A model generated the notes under the pieces. The model worked only from the letters and a program-made list of their open reading frames with translations. It did no database searches and was not told the origin of the DNA. A stretch of 64,000 nucleotides of DNA from Streptomyces sp. NBC_00091 (lineage in GTDB: Bacteria > Actinomycetota > Actinomycetes > Streptomycetales > Streptomycetaceae): contig NZ_JAPEMA010000001.1 in assembly GCF_026343185.1 (NCBI RefSeq), forward strand, positions 2,046,001 through 2,110,000. Direction: 5' to 3'. Within the stretch, counting starts at the first letter, position 1. Every line of letters begins with the position of its first letter. The translations under genes were made by a program, and so were the position numbers. This document shows positions 57,043 to 64,000 of the stretch, piece after piece.

Positions 57043-59628
57043 GTGACGGACCGCGTACCGATCAACCCGTGCAGCATCCCGCAGTTCACGGGTGACCTGG
57101 ACGCGCTGGAGCGCAACAGGACCGCAGTATCGGCCGCAGCGGGCACGCTCCGCGACGCGGGCTCCAACGTCGACTCCCAGTTCCAGGGCCTGTCCGCCTT
57201 CTACTCCGCCCCGGAGGCGGCGCAGCTGTTCGCGACAACGAATCCGGTGAAGACGGAGAGCGACTTCGTCGCGGACCAACTGGAGTCAGCAGCCAAAGCC
57301 TTGGGCGAATTCGCCACCGAGGCGCGCCCCATCGTGGCCCGCCTCAAGCAGCTCCAGGCCGAGGCGACCACCTTCTCGAACAAGATCACCGGCGACGAGC
57401 ACTGGAAGGACGACAAGAAGAAGGTCGACGAGAACAACGACCTGATCCACGACGTCAACGCAGCCGCCGGCGCCTTCTGGGCTGCCGAACGCACCTGCGC
57501 GAACAAGATCCGCGCCCTGTACTGCGCACCACCGCTGACCGCCGACGACGGCTCGCACGGCGCGAACATGTACGGCTACAAAGCCTCCGATCTCAACAAG
57601 GCGCAGGACCTGCCCTGGGGTTCACAGCTTGAGCAGAGCCACCGCTGGTACGAGATTGACCACTGGGTGAAATCCTTCGTCTGGGACGGCATCGTCGTCG
57701 ACGGCATCTGGGGCACGGTCCGCGGCCTCGGCACGCTCGTCGGCGTCGACGGCGCGGACGCGGCGGGCCAGGCCTGGACGGGCCTGGCGAAGCTGGCGAC
57801 CGGTCTGGCCATCACCACCATGCTCCCCGCGTCGAACGCGATGTTCTGGACGGCCGACGACAAGGACCTGCCGCCCTGGATTCGCGACTCGCGCAAGGCG
57901 ATGAAAGAGACGGGCAAGGCCCTCGTCGCCTGGGACGAGTGGGGCAAGAACCCGGCCCGCGCGGCCGGCGCGGTCACCTTCAACGTCGTGACCTCCATCG
58001 TCACCGGCGGCGCCAGCACAGCCGCCAAGACGGGCACGGTCGCCAAGGCCATCTCGACGGCCGGCAAGGTCGGCTCACTGATCGACCCCATCACCTACGT
58101 CGTCAAGGCCGGCTCCCTCACCCTCAATAAGCTCAAGATCGGCGAGCTGTTCGCGAACCTGGGCAAGGTCGACGGCGCCTTCCCGAAGCTCGACGACGTG
58201 GTCTGGAAGGACCTCCCCAAGGCCGACGCCCCGGGCGTCAAGTTCCCGCACCCGGACGACACGATGCGGCTGCCCGACGACGCGCTGGGCCGCCCCCAGT
58301 ACTACGACAAGACCACCAACCAACTCCTGGACCACAAGGGCCTCCCCAAACAGGACCTCACCTCCGTCCCCAAAGGCTCGGACCACCCCCTGGCCGAAGT
58401 CCCCAGGCATCAGGAAGTCACCGTCGGCGTGGGCGCCCACACGGCGGACGTCACCTCCCACACCCCCGGCGGCACGGCGACGCACACCCCGGGCGGCACC
58501 GCCGACAACATGCCGCACAACAGCCACACCGAACCCGGCGGCAACGGCGGCCGGGGCAACACCGACACCACCCCGACGGGCGGCGGCCACGGCGACGGCC
58601 CGGGCACGGGCAGCGGCCACGGCGACAACCCGACGGTCCCGCACCAGGGCGGCGGCATCCCGGACAACCTGGGCCACGGCGACGGGCCCGGCCCGTCAGT
58701 GCCCGGCCACGGGGAACGGCCCGAGCTGCCGCCCCACCGGGAGAACGCGCACAAGTACACGGCCGCCGAGAAGCGGCAGATCATGGAGTACCAGGTCTAC
58801 CGGGCGAACGACAAGACGGACACCTACTTCAAGCAGTACTACAACAAGCTCGGCTACCGCCTGCGGGCCGATGTCCCGGACCACACCGGTCTGGTCCCGC
58901 CGCAGCTCGTGGAGACCGCTCCCGACGTCTGGGTGCCGAAGTCGGACATTCCGCCGCCGGTTCCGCCGGACTACCTGGGCAAGGCGGATTCGGTCAGCCA
59001 CAAGGACGCCTCCGTCACCAAGGAGATGCGGGACTCGCTCGACCAGGCAGCGAAGGAACGTCACGACGCCATCGCCGCCGACAAGGGGCCCCACGACGCC
59101 TACGGCGAAGCCAAGGCGGCCCACAAGACCCACAACACGGTGGAAACCAAGGCCGCACTCGACGCGGCCAAGGCGGAGCACGCACCGTTCCACGAGGCCC
59201 TTTCCAAGAAGAGCGAGGCGTACGGCGAGGCCATAGCCAGGGAACACGCGATACCGAAGGAGTTCCCCGGGGCCAAGGAAGAACCGCTGCACGGCCCGGA
59301 CAACGGCAACGACCAGTTCGACCAGGTGTACAAGCACGGTGACCGGTACGTTGTGGTCGAGGCGAAGAGCCACGTCACCACGGACTTGGGCGAACGCCGG
59401 ATCGGCGGTAAGCGTGTCTCGCAGGGAACCCGCGAGTACTTCGAGGACATCCTGAAGCAAATGAAGAAGCGCGGAAGAGACATCGAGAGCGAAAAGGACC
59501 TGTACAAAGCCCTCAAGGCAGCGCTGGACGCGGATCCCCCGCGAATCGACTACGTCGTCGTCAAGGGAGCCGATAACACGGGAATTTACGCCGGATACAC
59601 TATTCGACATTTCGACCTCACCAAATGA
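57043..59628 (+). CDS. Polymorphic toxin 2: same N-terminal module, C-terminal PD-(D/E)xK-like nuclease
   Basis: 861 residues from GTG. The N-terminal ~550 residues copy those of toxin 1 (VPINPCSIPQFTGDLDALER, same scaffold and linker THTPGGTATHTPGGTADNMP). The C-terminal part differs. A helical spacer (residues 560-745) contains AAKERHDAIAADKGPHDAYG and coiled-coil-like heptads. The last ~110 residues contain NDQFDQVYKHGDRYVVVEAK, with Asp757/760 and Glu773-x-Lys775 as a PD-(D/E)xK-type site, then GERRIGGKRVSQGTREYFED. This suits a DNase or RNase effector. The matching immunity gene of the Imm49 family overlaps its stop codon. Confidence 0.82.
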   Translation: MTDRVPINPCSIPQFTGDLDALERNRTAVSAAAGTLRDAGSNVDSQFQGLSAFYSAPEAAQLFATTNPVKTESDFVADQLESAAKALGEFATEARPIVARLKQLQAEATTFSNKITGDEHWKDDKKKVDENNDLIHDVNAAAGAFWAAERTCANKIRALYCAPPLTADDGSHGANMYGYKASDLNKAQDLPWGSQLEQSHRWYEIDHWVKSFVWDGIVVDGIWGTVRGLGTLVGVDGADAAGQAWTGLAKLATGLAITTMLPASNAMFWTADDKDLPPWIRDSRKAMKETGKALVAWDEWGKNPARAAGAVTFNVVTSIVTGGASTAAKTGTVAKAISTAGKVGSLIDPITYVVKAGSLTLNKLKIGELFANLGKVDGAFPKLDDVVWKDLPKADAPGVKFPHPDDTMRLPDDALGRPQYYDKTTNQLLDHKGLPKQDLTSVPKGSDHPLAEVPRHQEVTVGVGAHTADVTSHTPGGTATHTPGGTADNMPHNSHTEPGGNGGRGNTDTTPTGGGHGDGPGTGSGHGDNPTVPHQGGGIPDNLGHGDGPGPSVPGHGERPELPPHRENAHKYTAAEKRQIMEYQVYRANDKTDTYFKQYYNKLGYRLRADVPDHTGLVPPQLVETAPDVWVPKSDIPPPVPPDYLGKADSVSHKDASVTKEMRDSLDQAAKERHDAIAADKGPHDAYGEAKAAHKTHNTVETKAALDAAKAEHAPFHEALSKKSEAYGEAIAREHAIPKEFPGAKEEPLHGPDNGNDQFDQVYKHGDRYVVVEAKSHVTTDLGERRIGGKRVSQGTREYFEDILKQMKKRGRDIESEKDLYKALKAALDADPPRIDYVVVKGADNTGIYAGYTIRHFDLTK

Positions 59629-60500
59629 CAGGGGAAGCGATGACCGTCTTCGTGGCCGGCCATTCGGAGCCGCGGCCGACCAGCGCGGCCTGGGTCGATG
59701 AACTCACCGAGGATCTGATCGAGGACCTCGACGCCCTCTCTTCATCGCCCCGGAAGCTCAGGTCGGCGTGGAAGGACGGCACCTTCAACGTCAGCGCCCG
59801 GTTCGGGGTGGACCCACAGGCCGCCGAGCTGGGCACGTGGGAGGCGGTGGTCGCGGCGGCGCAGCTGGGATCCGCGCTGTTCCGTACGGCTGGGATGGCC
59901 GAGGGAACCACCGAGGTACGCATCCACCACGCGATGCGCACCCTGCCGGCGGCGGGGCCCTCGTGGGACGCGAACGCAGAGGCATGGACCGAGGCGTTCT
60001 GGTACGCGATCATCACCCGCGACCAGCCGAAGATGACCGAGCTGTGCGAGCTCCCGATCGACGTCCTGCGGGCCTCGGGCGCGGACCACGACGACTACCT
60101 CTACCACTGGGTCGCCACGCTCCAGGCGTACTGGCTCAAGCGTCCCGAGCTGGTCCCGGAACTGACGCTGACCTTCCAGCGCTCCCACCCCGACGTCGCG
60201 GTCATCGCGGGCCGGGAGTACATCCAGCAGGTCGCCTACCCGCCGATCAACCTCTTCTACAAGTTCCTCAAGAAGGACGAGGAAGGCTTCCACGCCACGC
60301 TCCTGGAAGCCCTCGAACTCCACAAGCAGTACTGGACCGCCACTCCCGAGCGCGCGAACGACATCGACGGCCTCGTACCGCTCGGCATCCTCGCCGTCAC
60401 CTGCCTCGCCTACGACGGCGGCATCCCCGTCAACGTCGAGTCCCCGTACCTGCCCGTGCACCTGCTGAAGCGCTCCTGGGTCGGCGAGTTCGCCACCTGA
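59625..60500 (+). CDS. Imm49-family immunity protein
   Basis: 291 residues, ATGA overlap with the toxin 2 stop. The helical Imm49 pattern is present: WDANAEAWTEAFWYAIITRD near residue 105-125, LRASGADHDDYLYHWVATLQ near 140-160, IQQVAYPPINLFYKFLKKDE near 190, and the end VHLLKRSWVGEFAT. It should neutralise the nuclease domain of toxin 2. A second start, ATG 59640 (MTVFVAGHSEP), is possible. Confidence 0.85.
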   Translation: MTGEAMTVFVAGHSEPRPTSAAWVDELTEDLIEDLDALSSSPRKLRSAWKDGTFNVSARFGVDPQAAELGTWEAVVAAAQLGSALFRTAGMAEGTTEVRIHHAMRTLPAAGPSWDANAEAWTEAFWYAIITRDQPKMTELCELPIDVLRASGADHDDYLYHWVATLQAYWLKRPELVPELTLTFQRSHPDVAVIAGREYIQQVAYPPINLFYKFLKKDEEGFHATLLEALELHKQYWTATPERANDIDGLVPLGILAVTCLAYDGGIPVNVESPYLPVHLLKRSWVGEFAT

Positions 60501-60580
60501 CGGCATCAAGTCGCAGAATGGCTAGGGAAACTGGGGGTCTGTCGAGCCCATGCCCCCAACAGATACACACCGAGGAGCCT

Positions 60581-61026
60581 GTGAACTCGATCGTGCAACG
60601 CCATGCGCTTCCCAACGGCATGGCGAGCCGCGCCGAGGCGCTCGACAAGGACGCGGCGACGGACGAGGTGCGGACCCTCCCGGCGACCGGGCCGCAGTAC
60701 GCCGCCAACCCGGCGAACTGGATCAACGCCTTCTGGCTGGCGATCGCCTGCCGGGAGCCGGAGCGGCTGACGGCCCTGGCCCAAGTCCCACTGGAGCTGT
60801 TGCGGGCGCCGGGCGCCGGGTACGACGAGTACGTGTACCCGTGGATCGAGACCCTGCAGACCTGGTGGCTCCGCGGCGGCGACCTGAGCGTGTCCCTCGA
60901 CGCCGCGATCGCGGGCACCGACCCGGAGGGGCTCGAGGGCGACGACCGGGACCTCATGCTGCGAATCCTCCGAATCACCTCATCGCACGGAGCTGGGTCG
61001 GGGAGTTCGACACCCTGAGCACGTAA
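60581..61026 (+). pseudogene. Decayed second Imm49-family immunity gene
   Basis: From GTG 60581 (AGGAG upstream) one frame gives VRTLPATGPQYAANPANWIN, AFWLAIACREPERLTALAQV and AGYDEYVYPWIETLQTWWLR, matching residues ~95-165 of the Imm49 neighbour. The N-terminal ~80 residues are mostly absent. A large part of the C-terminal half is missing, and after DLMLRIL the frame shifts so that the family ending HLIARSWVGEFDTLST appears in another frame and stops at 61026. A relic of an orphan immunity gene, 80 bases after the intact one. Confidence 0.8.
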
Positions 61027-61076
61027 ATCACGCCCCCCGTACCGGCATTGGGGCGGACAGGAACGGGAGACACCAA

Positions 61077-62075
61077 TTGATTACCACCACTTCCTCTGTG
61101 GCCCGCTGGAGTTGGGGGGAATTCGGGAAGCATCCCGATCCCGTCCATGAGGCCGTACGCCTCTTCCACCTCACCCTCGGCGTCCTCGAGCGGCACCAGC
61201 TGGGGGTGCCGCAGGGCGGGCGCGTGGCGGTGCACGTGTCGAAGTGGGGCGGCCGGGACGATTTGCTGCGGGCTGACCTTCCCGTGGGGGTGGCGGGTGA
61301 CGGGGCGCTGGTGGAGGGGATCAGGCGTGGCCTGGATGACGGGAAGATGGGGGGTGTCGGGCTCTACGCGACGTGCGACGGCGTGGTGGAGACCGCTGCG
61401 GGGCCCGAGCCCGTGGAGGGGATGTTCGCCGTCTCCGTCGACGTGGACGACGGCTTCTCCGTGGTGTGGCTGATCACCTTCTCGGATGCCTGGATGCCGT
61501 TCGATCTGCGGGGCCGCGCGCAGGAGGCCCTCTTCGCCGCAAACCGGCCCCGCCTGGCCGCAGCCCTGGCCGGGCTTTCCCAGGCGTTCGGCATGGAGAC
61601 CGACCCCGATGACCCCACCTGGTTCGGGATTGCGACCACGACAGGTGTCGAGAACCACTACGAGCACGATGGCACCACCCCGTCCGACGTGTGGGGAAGC
61701 TTCGAGATCCCCTACCGGAACGGAATCTTCAGCCAGACCCCGAGGTTCACGGCCGGGTACGGGCGGCAGGCGTCGGGACCCGTGCGGTACGTCCCGGTCA
61801 TGGGATCCCAGGGGGTACTGGGGTACCTGTGGGCCTCGGACACCGAGGCCGCCGCGAGCTTCGAGCCGCGTGACGCAGCCGACCTGGACGCCTACCGGGC
61901 CGGCCTGGTCTGGCTGGACCGGCTGCAAGAGGCGTACGACAAGGGTCTGTCTCCCACCGCCGCGCTCGTCGAGCTGGGCAGATGTCCCGCTGATCCCGTC
62001 GCAGGGCTGGCCGAGGTGAATGCGACGGTCGAGGTGGACGAGTTCGGGAAGCTGGCGCTACTGGCGCTGGAGTAA
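61077..62075 (+). CDS. Hypothetical protein in the immunity cluster
   Basis: 332 residues from TTG, GGGAG 6 bases upstream. The sequence is acidic and soluble, with WSWGEFGKHPDPVHEAVRLF at the start, GGVGLYATCDGVVETAAGPE, WLITFSDAWMPFDLRGRAQE and the closing YLWASDTEAAASFEPRDAAD, LVWLDRLQEAYDKGLSPTAA. No signal, membrane or enzyme motif is seen. Its position after two Imm49 genes and its soluble acidic nature suggest an orphan immunity protein, but I do not recognise the family. Confidence 0.7.
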   Translation: MITTTSSVARWSWGEFGKHPDPVHEAVRLFHLTLGVLERHQLGVPQGGRVAVHVSKWGGRDDLLRADLPVGVAGDGALVEGIRRGLDDGKMGGVGLYATCDGVVETAAGPEPVEGMFAVSVDVDDGFSVVWLITFSDAWMPFDLRGRAQEALFAANRPRLAAALAGLSQAFGMETDPDDPTWFGIATTTGVENHYEHDGTTPSDVWGSFEIPYRNGIFSQTPRFTAGYGRQASGPVRYVPVMGSQGVLGYLWASDTEAAASFEPRDAADLDAYRAGLVWLDRLQEAYDKGLSPTAALVELGRCPADPVAGLAEVNATVEVDEFGKLALLALE

Positions 62076-62089
62076 GGGCGCGTCCGGCC

Positions 62090-62254
62090 GTGAGCAATGC
62101 ACGCGCGAACGCTGTGGTGGAGAGGCTCACCGCCATTGACTGGTGGGCCGCAGAGGACAGCCTCGAGCACGGAACTTCTTGTGCTCGACTCATGCGGGAG
62201 TACTTTCGCCGCGCGGCCCTTCATTCCACTGCGCCTTATCCCTCCACCCAGTGA
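62090..62254 (+). CDS. Short ORF, possibly a gene fragment
   Basis: 54 residues from GTG, 14 bases after the preceding gene: VVERLTAIDWWAAEDSLEHG then SCARLMREYFRRAALHSTA. It overlaps the 3' end of the convergent HAD gene by 19 bases. There is no clear Shine-Dalgarno site. It reads like a piece of a larger soluble protein and is reported with low confidence. Confidence 0.3.
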   Translation: MSNARANAVVERLTAIDWWAAEDSLEHGTSCARLMREYFRRAALHSTAPYPSTQ

Positions 62255-62877
62255 GGCTGGGGTCCGGACGCGAAGGCGAGGATGTCGTGGACTGCTTCGC
62301 TCAGGCTGCCGAAGTGGCGGTGCACGCCGTTCACCGCCACAGGGGTGTTGACGCCCCACACCCTCATCCCGGCGCGCAGCCCGGACTGCACCCCGGAGGG
62401 GGCGTCCTCGATGACCAGGCAGTCCTCCGGTTTGGCACCAAGTCGCGCGGCGGCCTGCAGATACGGCACCGGAGACGGCTTGCCTTCCTCCACAGCGGCC
62501 GCATCCACGAGAACGTCCGGGACGGGCAAGCCGGTCCGTGCGAAGCGTCCGCGCACCCGGTGCTCGTAGTTCGACGTCACCAGGGCCCAGCCTCGGGGGT
62601 GCAGGGCACTCAGCAGCTCCGAGGCGCCGTCGAAGGCCGTGTAAGTACCGGACCGGACGTCCTCGTCCTCCAGCTCGTGCAGTACGGCCAGGCACTCCCG
62701 AGGGTTCCGGTCCGGAGCGACCTGCGCGAAGGTCTCCATCGGCCTCGTCCGCAGCGCCACCCGGTAGACCTCATCGGGGTCGAGTCCGTACCGCTCCGCC
62801 CACGTTCGCCACACCACGCGCTGATTGTCGACGGCATCGATCAGCGTGCCGTCGACATCAAACAGGACATACCTCAT
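62236..62877 (-). CDS. HAD-superfamily hydrolase (phosphoglycolate phosphatase/beta-PGM-like)
   Basis: 213 residues. HAD motif I is YVLFDVDGTLIDA (residues 3-15), with nucleophile Asp8 and acid Asp10. Motif II is ALVTSNYEHRVRG near 98, motif III the Lys in EEGKPSPVPYLQAA near 140, and motif IV VIEDAPSGVQSGLRAGMRVW near 160. The helical cap lies between I and II (subfamily IA). It should dephosphorylate a small phosphomonoester such as a sugar phosphate. The ATG at 62877 gives the canonical N-terminus; upstream extension is not needed. Confidence 0.92.
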   Translation of the reverse strand: MRYVLFDVDGTLIDAVDNQRVVWRTWAERYGLDPDEVYRVALRTRPMETFAQVAPDRNPRECLAVLHELEDEDVRSGTYTAFDGASELLSALHPRGWALVTSNYEHRVRGRFARTGLPVPDVLVDAAAVEEGKPSPVPYLQAAARLGAKPEDCLVIEDAPSGVQSGLRAGMRVWGVNTPVAVNGVHRHFGSLSEAVHDILAFASGPQPHWVEG

Positions 62878-63012
62878 CGCACCTGACGGCCCGGGTTCCC
62901 TGATCACGCCTCGATCATGCCATCGGGTCCTGAGCAGGCAGTTTGCGGGACAAGCCTTGGGCACACTGGACACCTGCACGCCGGGTGTGGGGACGGCGGC
63001 CTGGAGGTACCG

Positions 63013-63465
63013 ATGGAGGAGCACGTGAACGGGAGCCGCACGCTTCAGGAATGGGGCGACGAGGGGCGTCGGAACGTCCTTGGGATCGCGGACATGCTGG
63101 GGGTTTCGGCTGATCGCTTCGAGGGTGAACCGATGACGCTGATTCCCGCACTGCAGCACTACGTCGACCGGCTTCCGCTCGAGGAGTTCGAGCAGTCCGA
63201 CTGGGTGACCCTTCACGCGGATCTGGTCTCGTACCTGGCCGAATTCCTCATTCGGCGGTACGGGGCGTCCTGGGAGGTCGCCGACGACCCGGACGGCCCC
63301 GTCGGGTACCAGTACGTCATCGAGGCCACGGGCTTCGACGGGGTCGTGCGGCGCGTCGATCCGTTCGCCGTGGTGGCGGGCGAGTTCCAGGAGCTGCCCG
63401 TCGAGGTCGTCAGGATGCTCGCCACCGCCGAGTACGCGCTGGGGCTCACGGTCGTCGTCGAGTAG
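63013..63465 (+). CDS. Hypothetical protein
   Basis: 150 residues, with CTGGAGGT 4-10 bases before the ATG. It starts MEEHVNGSRTLQEWGDEGRR and holds LIPALQHYVDRLPLEEFEQS, LVSYLAEFLIRRYGASWEVA and YVIEATGFDGVVRRVDPFAV. Acidic, soluble, probably mixed alpha/beta, without recognised catalytic residues. Its lengths and style resemble small streptomycete proteins found near toxin/immunity loci. Function unknown. Confidence 0.75.
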   Translation: MEEHVNGSRTLQEWGDEGRRNVLGIADMLGVSADRFEGEPMTLIPALQHYVDRLPLEEFEQSDWVTLHADLVSYLAEFLIRRYGASWEVADDPDGPVGYQYVIEATGFDGVVRRVDPFAVVAGEFQELPVEVVRMLATAEYALGLTVVVE

Positions 63466-63468
63466 GCG

Positions 63469-64000
63469 TCACGGCCGGGGCGGCGCGAGGTCGTCCAAGA
63501 GGCCGGTGAAGGGCCGGCGCAGGGCCACCGCCGCCGGGCGGGAGTCCGCCGTGGTGTAGGCGGTCAGGGCGGCGCGGGCCGTGGTCACCGCCGGGCCGGG
63601 GTCGGTTCCGGAGAGGGTGTCCTCGATGGCGCGGGCCGTGAGGGAGGCGAGGGCGGGGAGGCGCAGCCTGGCCCGGGCTAGGTCCGCGGCGAGGTCCGTC
63701 CGGCCGGCGAAGGCGGCGACCTCCCGGGCCAGGGTCGTGAGGTGTGGGGTGAGGCCGTCGGCGGTGGCGATGGTGGCGGCCTGGCGCCGGACGGTGTCCC
63801 GGTACCGGCGGCGCAGCGGGTTGAACCGCATGGCGCGTTCGGCTTCGCGGGCGCGGGCGGCGTCCGCGTGGACCGCCTCGGCGTGGGCGGTGACGAGGGC
63901 GAGGTTGTCGCGGGCGGCGGCGGGGTCCGGGGCGCCCAGGGCCGCCACGGTGCCGGTGAGGGCGCGGGTCAGGCGTACGCGGCAGTCCTCGGCGAGGTCG
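63469..64000 (-). CDS. Probable FUSC/aromatic acid exporter-type protein, C-terminal part (gene runs off the window)
   Basis: About 177 C-terminal residues, open to the window edge, with no start inside that must be used. The visible part is a Ala/Arg/Leu-rich helical domain (HAEAVHADAARAREAERAMR, LTPHLTTLAREVAAFAGRTD, VALRRPFTGLLDDLAPPRP). It resembles the cytosolic C-terminal helical domain of FUSC/ArAE-like membrane proteins. The membrane part would lie upstream outside the window, so the assignment is tentative. Confidence 0.5.
   Translation of the reverse strand, partial: DLAEDCRVRLTRALTGTVAALGAPDPAAARDNLALVTAHAEAVHADAARAREAERAMRFNPLRRRYRDTVRRQAATIATADGLTPHLTTLAREVAAFAGRTDLAADLARARLRLPALASLTARAIEDTLSGTDPGPAVTTARAALTAYTTADSRPAAVALRRPFTGLLDDLAPPRP

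Overview
The window looks like chromosomal DNA of a Streptomyces or a very close relative. The evidence is the very high G+C content, the strong G/C bias at third codon positions, the frequent GTG and TTG starts, the many 4-bp start/stop overlaps, and typical families (DUF397 with XRE/DUF5753 regulators, RsbW-like ATPases, FxsT-like NB-ARC/TPR proteins, LanKC). No tRNA, rRNA, CRISPR array, integrase or intact transposase was seen.

Layout. 0-5.4 kb: the 5' part of a Ser/Thr kinase gene, a VOC protein, a TetR regulator, then a deazaflavin-type oxidoreductase and acyl-CoA dehydrogenase (ACAD) pair divergent from an Ltp-like thiolase. 5.4-10.3 kb: a small accessory block flanked by two inverted copies of a ~360-bp palindromic repeat, holding a secreted protein, DUF4291, a ricin-B lectin, a broken XRE/TPR regulator and cutA. 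10.6-14.7 kb: a 980-residue alpha/beta-hydrolase/NB-ARC/TPR (STAND) protein, a 63-residue protein and a 2OG-Fe(II) oxygenase. 14.8-16.5 kb: PhzF- and RidA-family genes and a MITE. 16.5-29.5 kb: one long minus-strand RiPP locus with all daptide functions (three precursors ending in Thr, RRE protein, Fe-ADH-like decarboxylase, aminotransferase, methyltransferase, M50 protease, ABC exporter). It ends in a class III lanthionine synthetase gene, and a divergent HTH regulator gene (29.7 kb) lies beside it. 30.8-34.6 kb: an XRE/TPR regulator, two tiny coupled genes, a NUDIX hydrolase, a gene interrupted by a TAG codon and a PNPOx-family gene. 34.6-48.8 kb: a CoA-thioester catabolic region (DUF35, DoxX, FMO, ADP-forming acyl-CoA synthetase, enoyl-CoA hydratase, flavin reductase, Zn-ADH, ACAD, SDR, cyclase). 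49-63 kb: an I36 inhibitor, an FAD oxidoreductase and two polymorphic toxin/immunity cassettes produced by tandem duplication and decay, followed by immunity-gene relics, a HAD phosphatase and the 3' end of a probable FUSC/aromatic acid exporter gene.

How the parts connect. A palindrome, CTGACG-n3-CGTCAG, recurs at seven promoter regions of the catabolic genes, at 4.1 kb and from 35.5 to 47.8 kb. This suggests one TetR-type regulon now split by about 29 kb of other DNA. In the RiPP locus the encoded steps fit C-terminal Thr decarboxylation, transamination and N-methylation, leader cleavage and export. The LanKC at the end of the same transcription unit raises the question of whether the peptide is also dehydrated. 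The two toxins share their N-terminal ~550 residues and differ in the C-terminal domain (a YwqJ-like deaminase and a PD-(D/E)xK-like nuclease). Each is followed by an overlapping immunity gene of the matching type.
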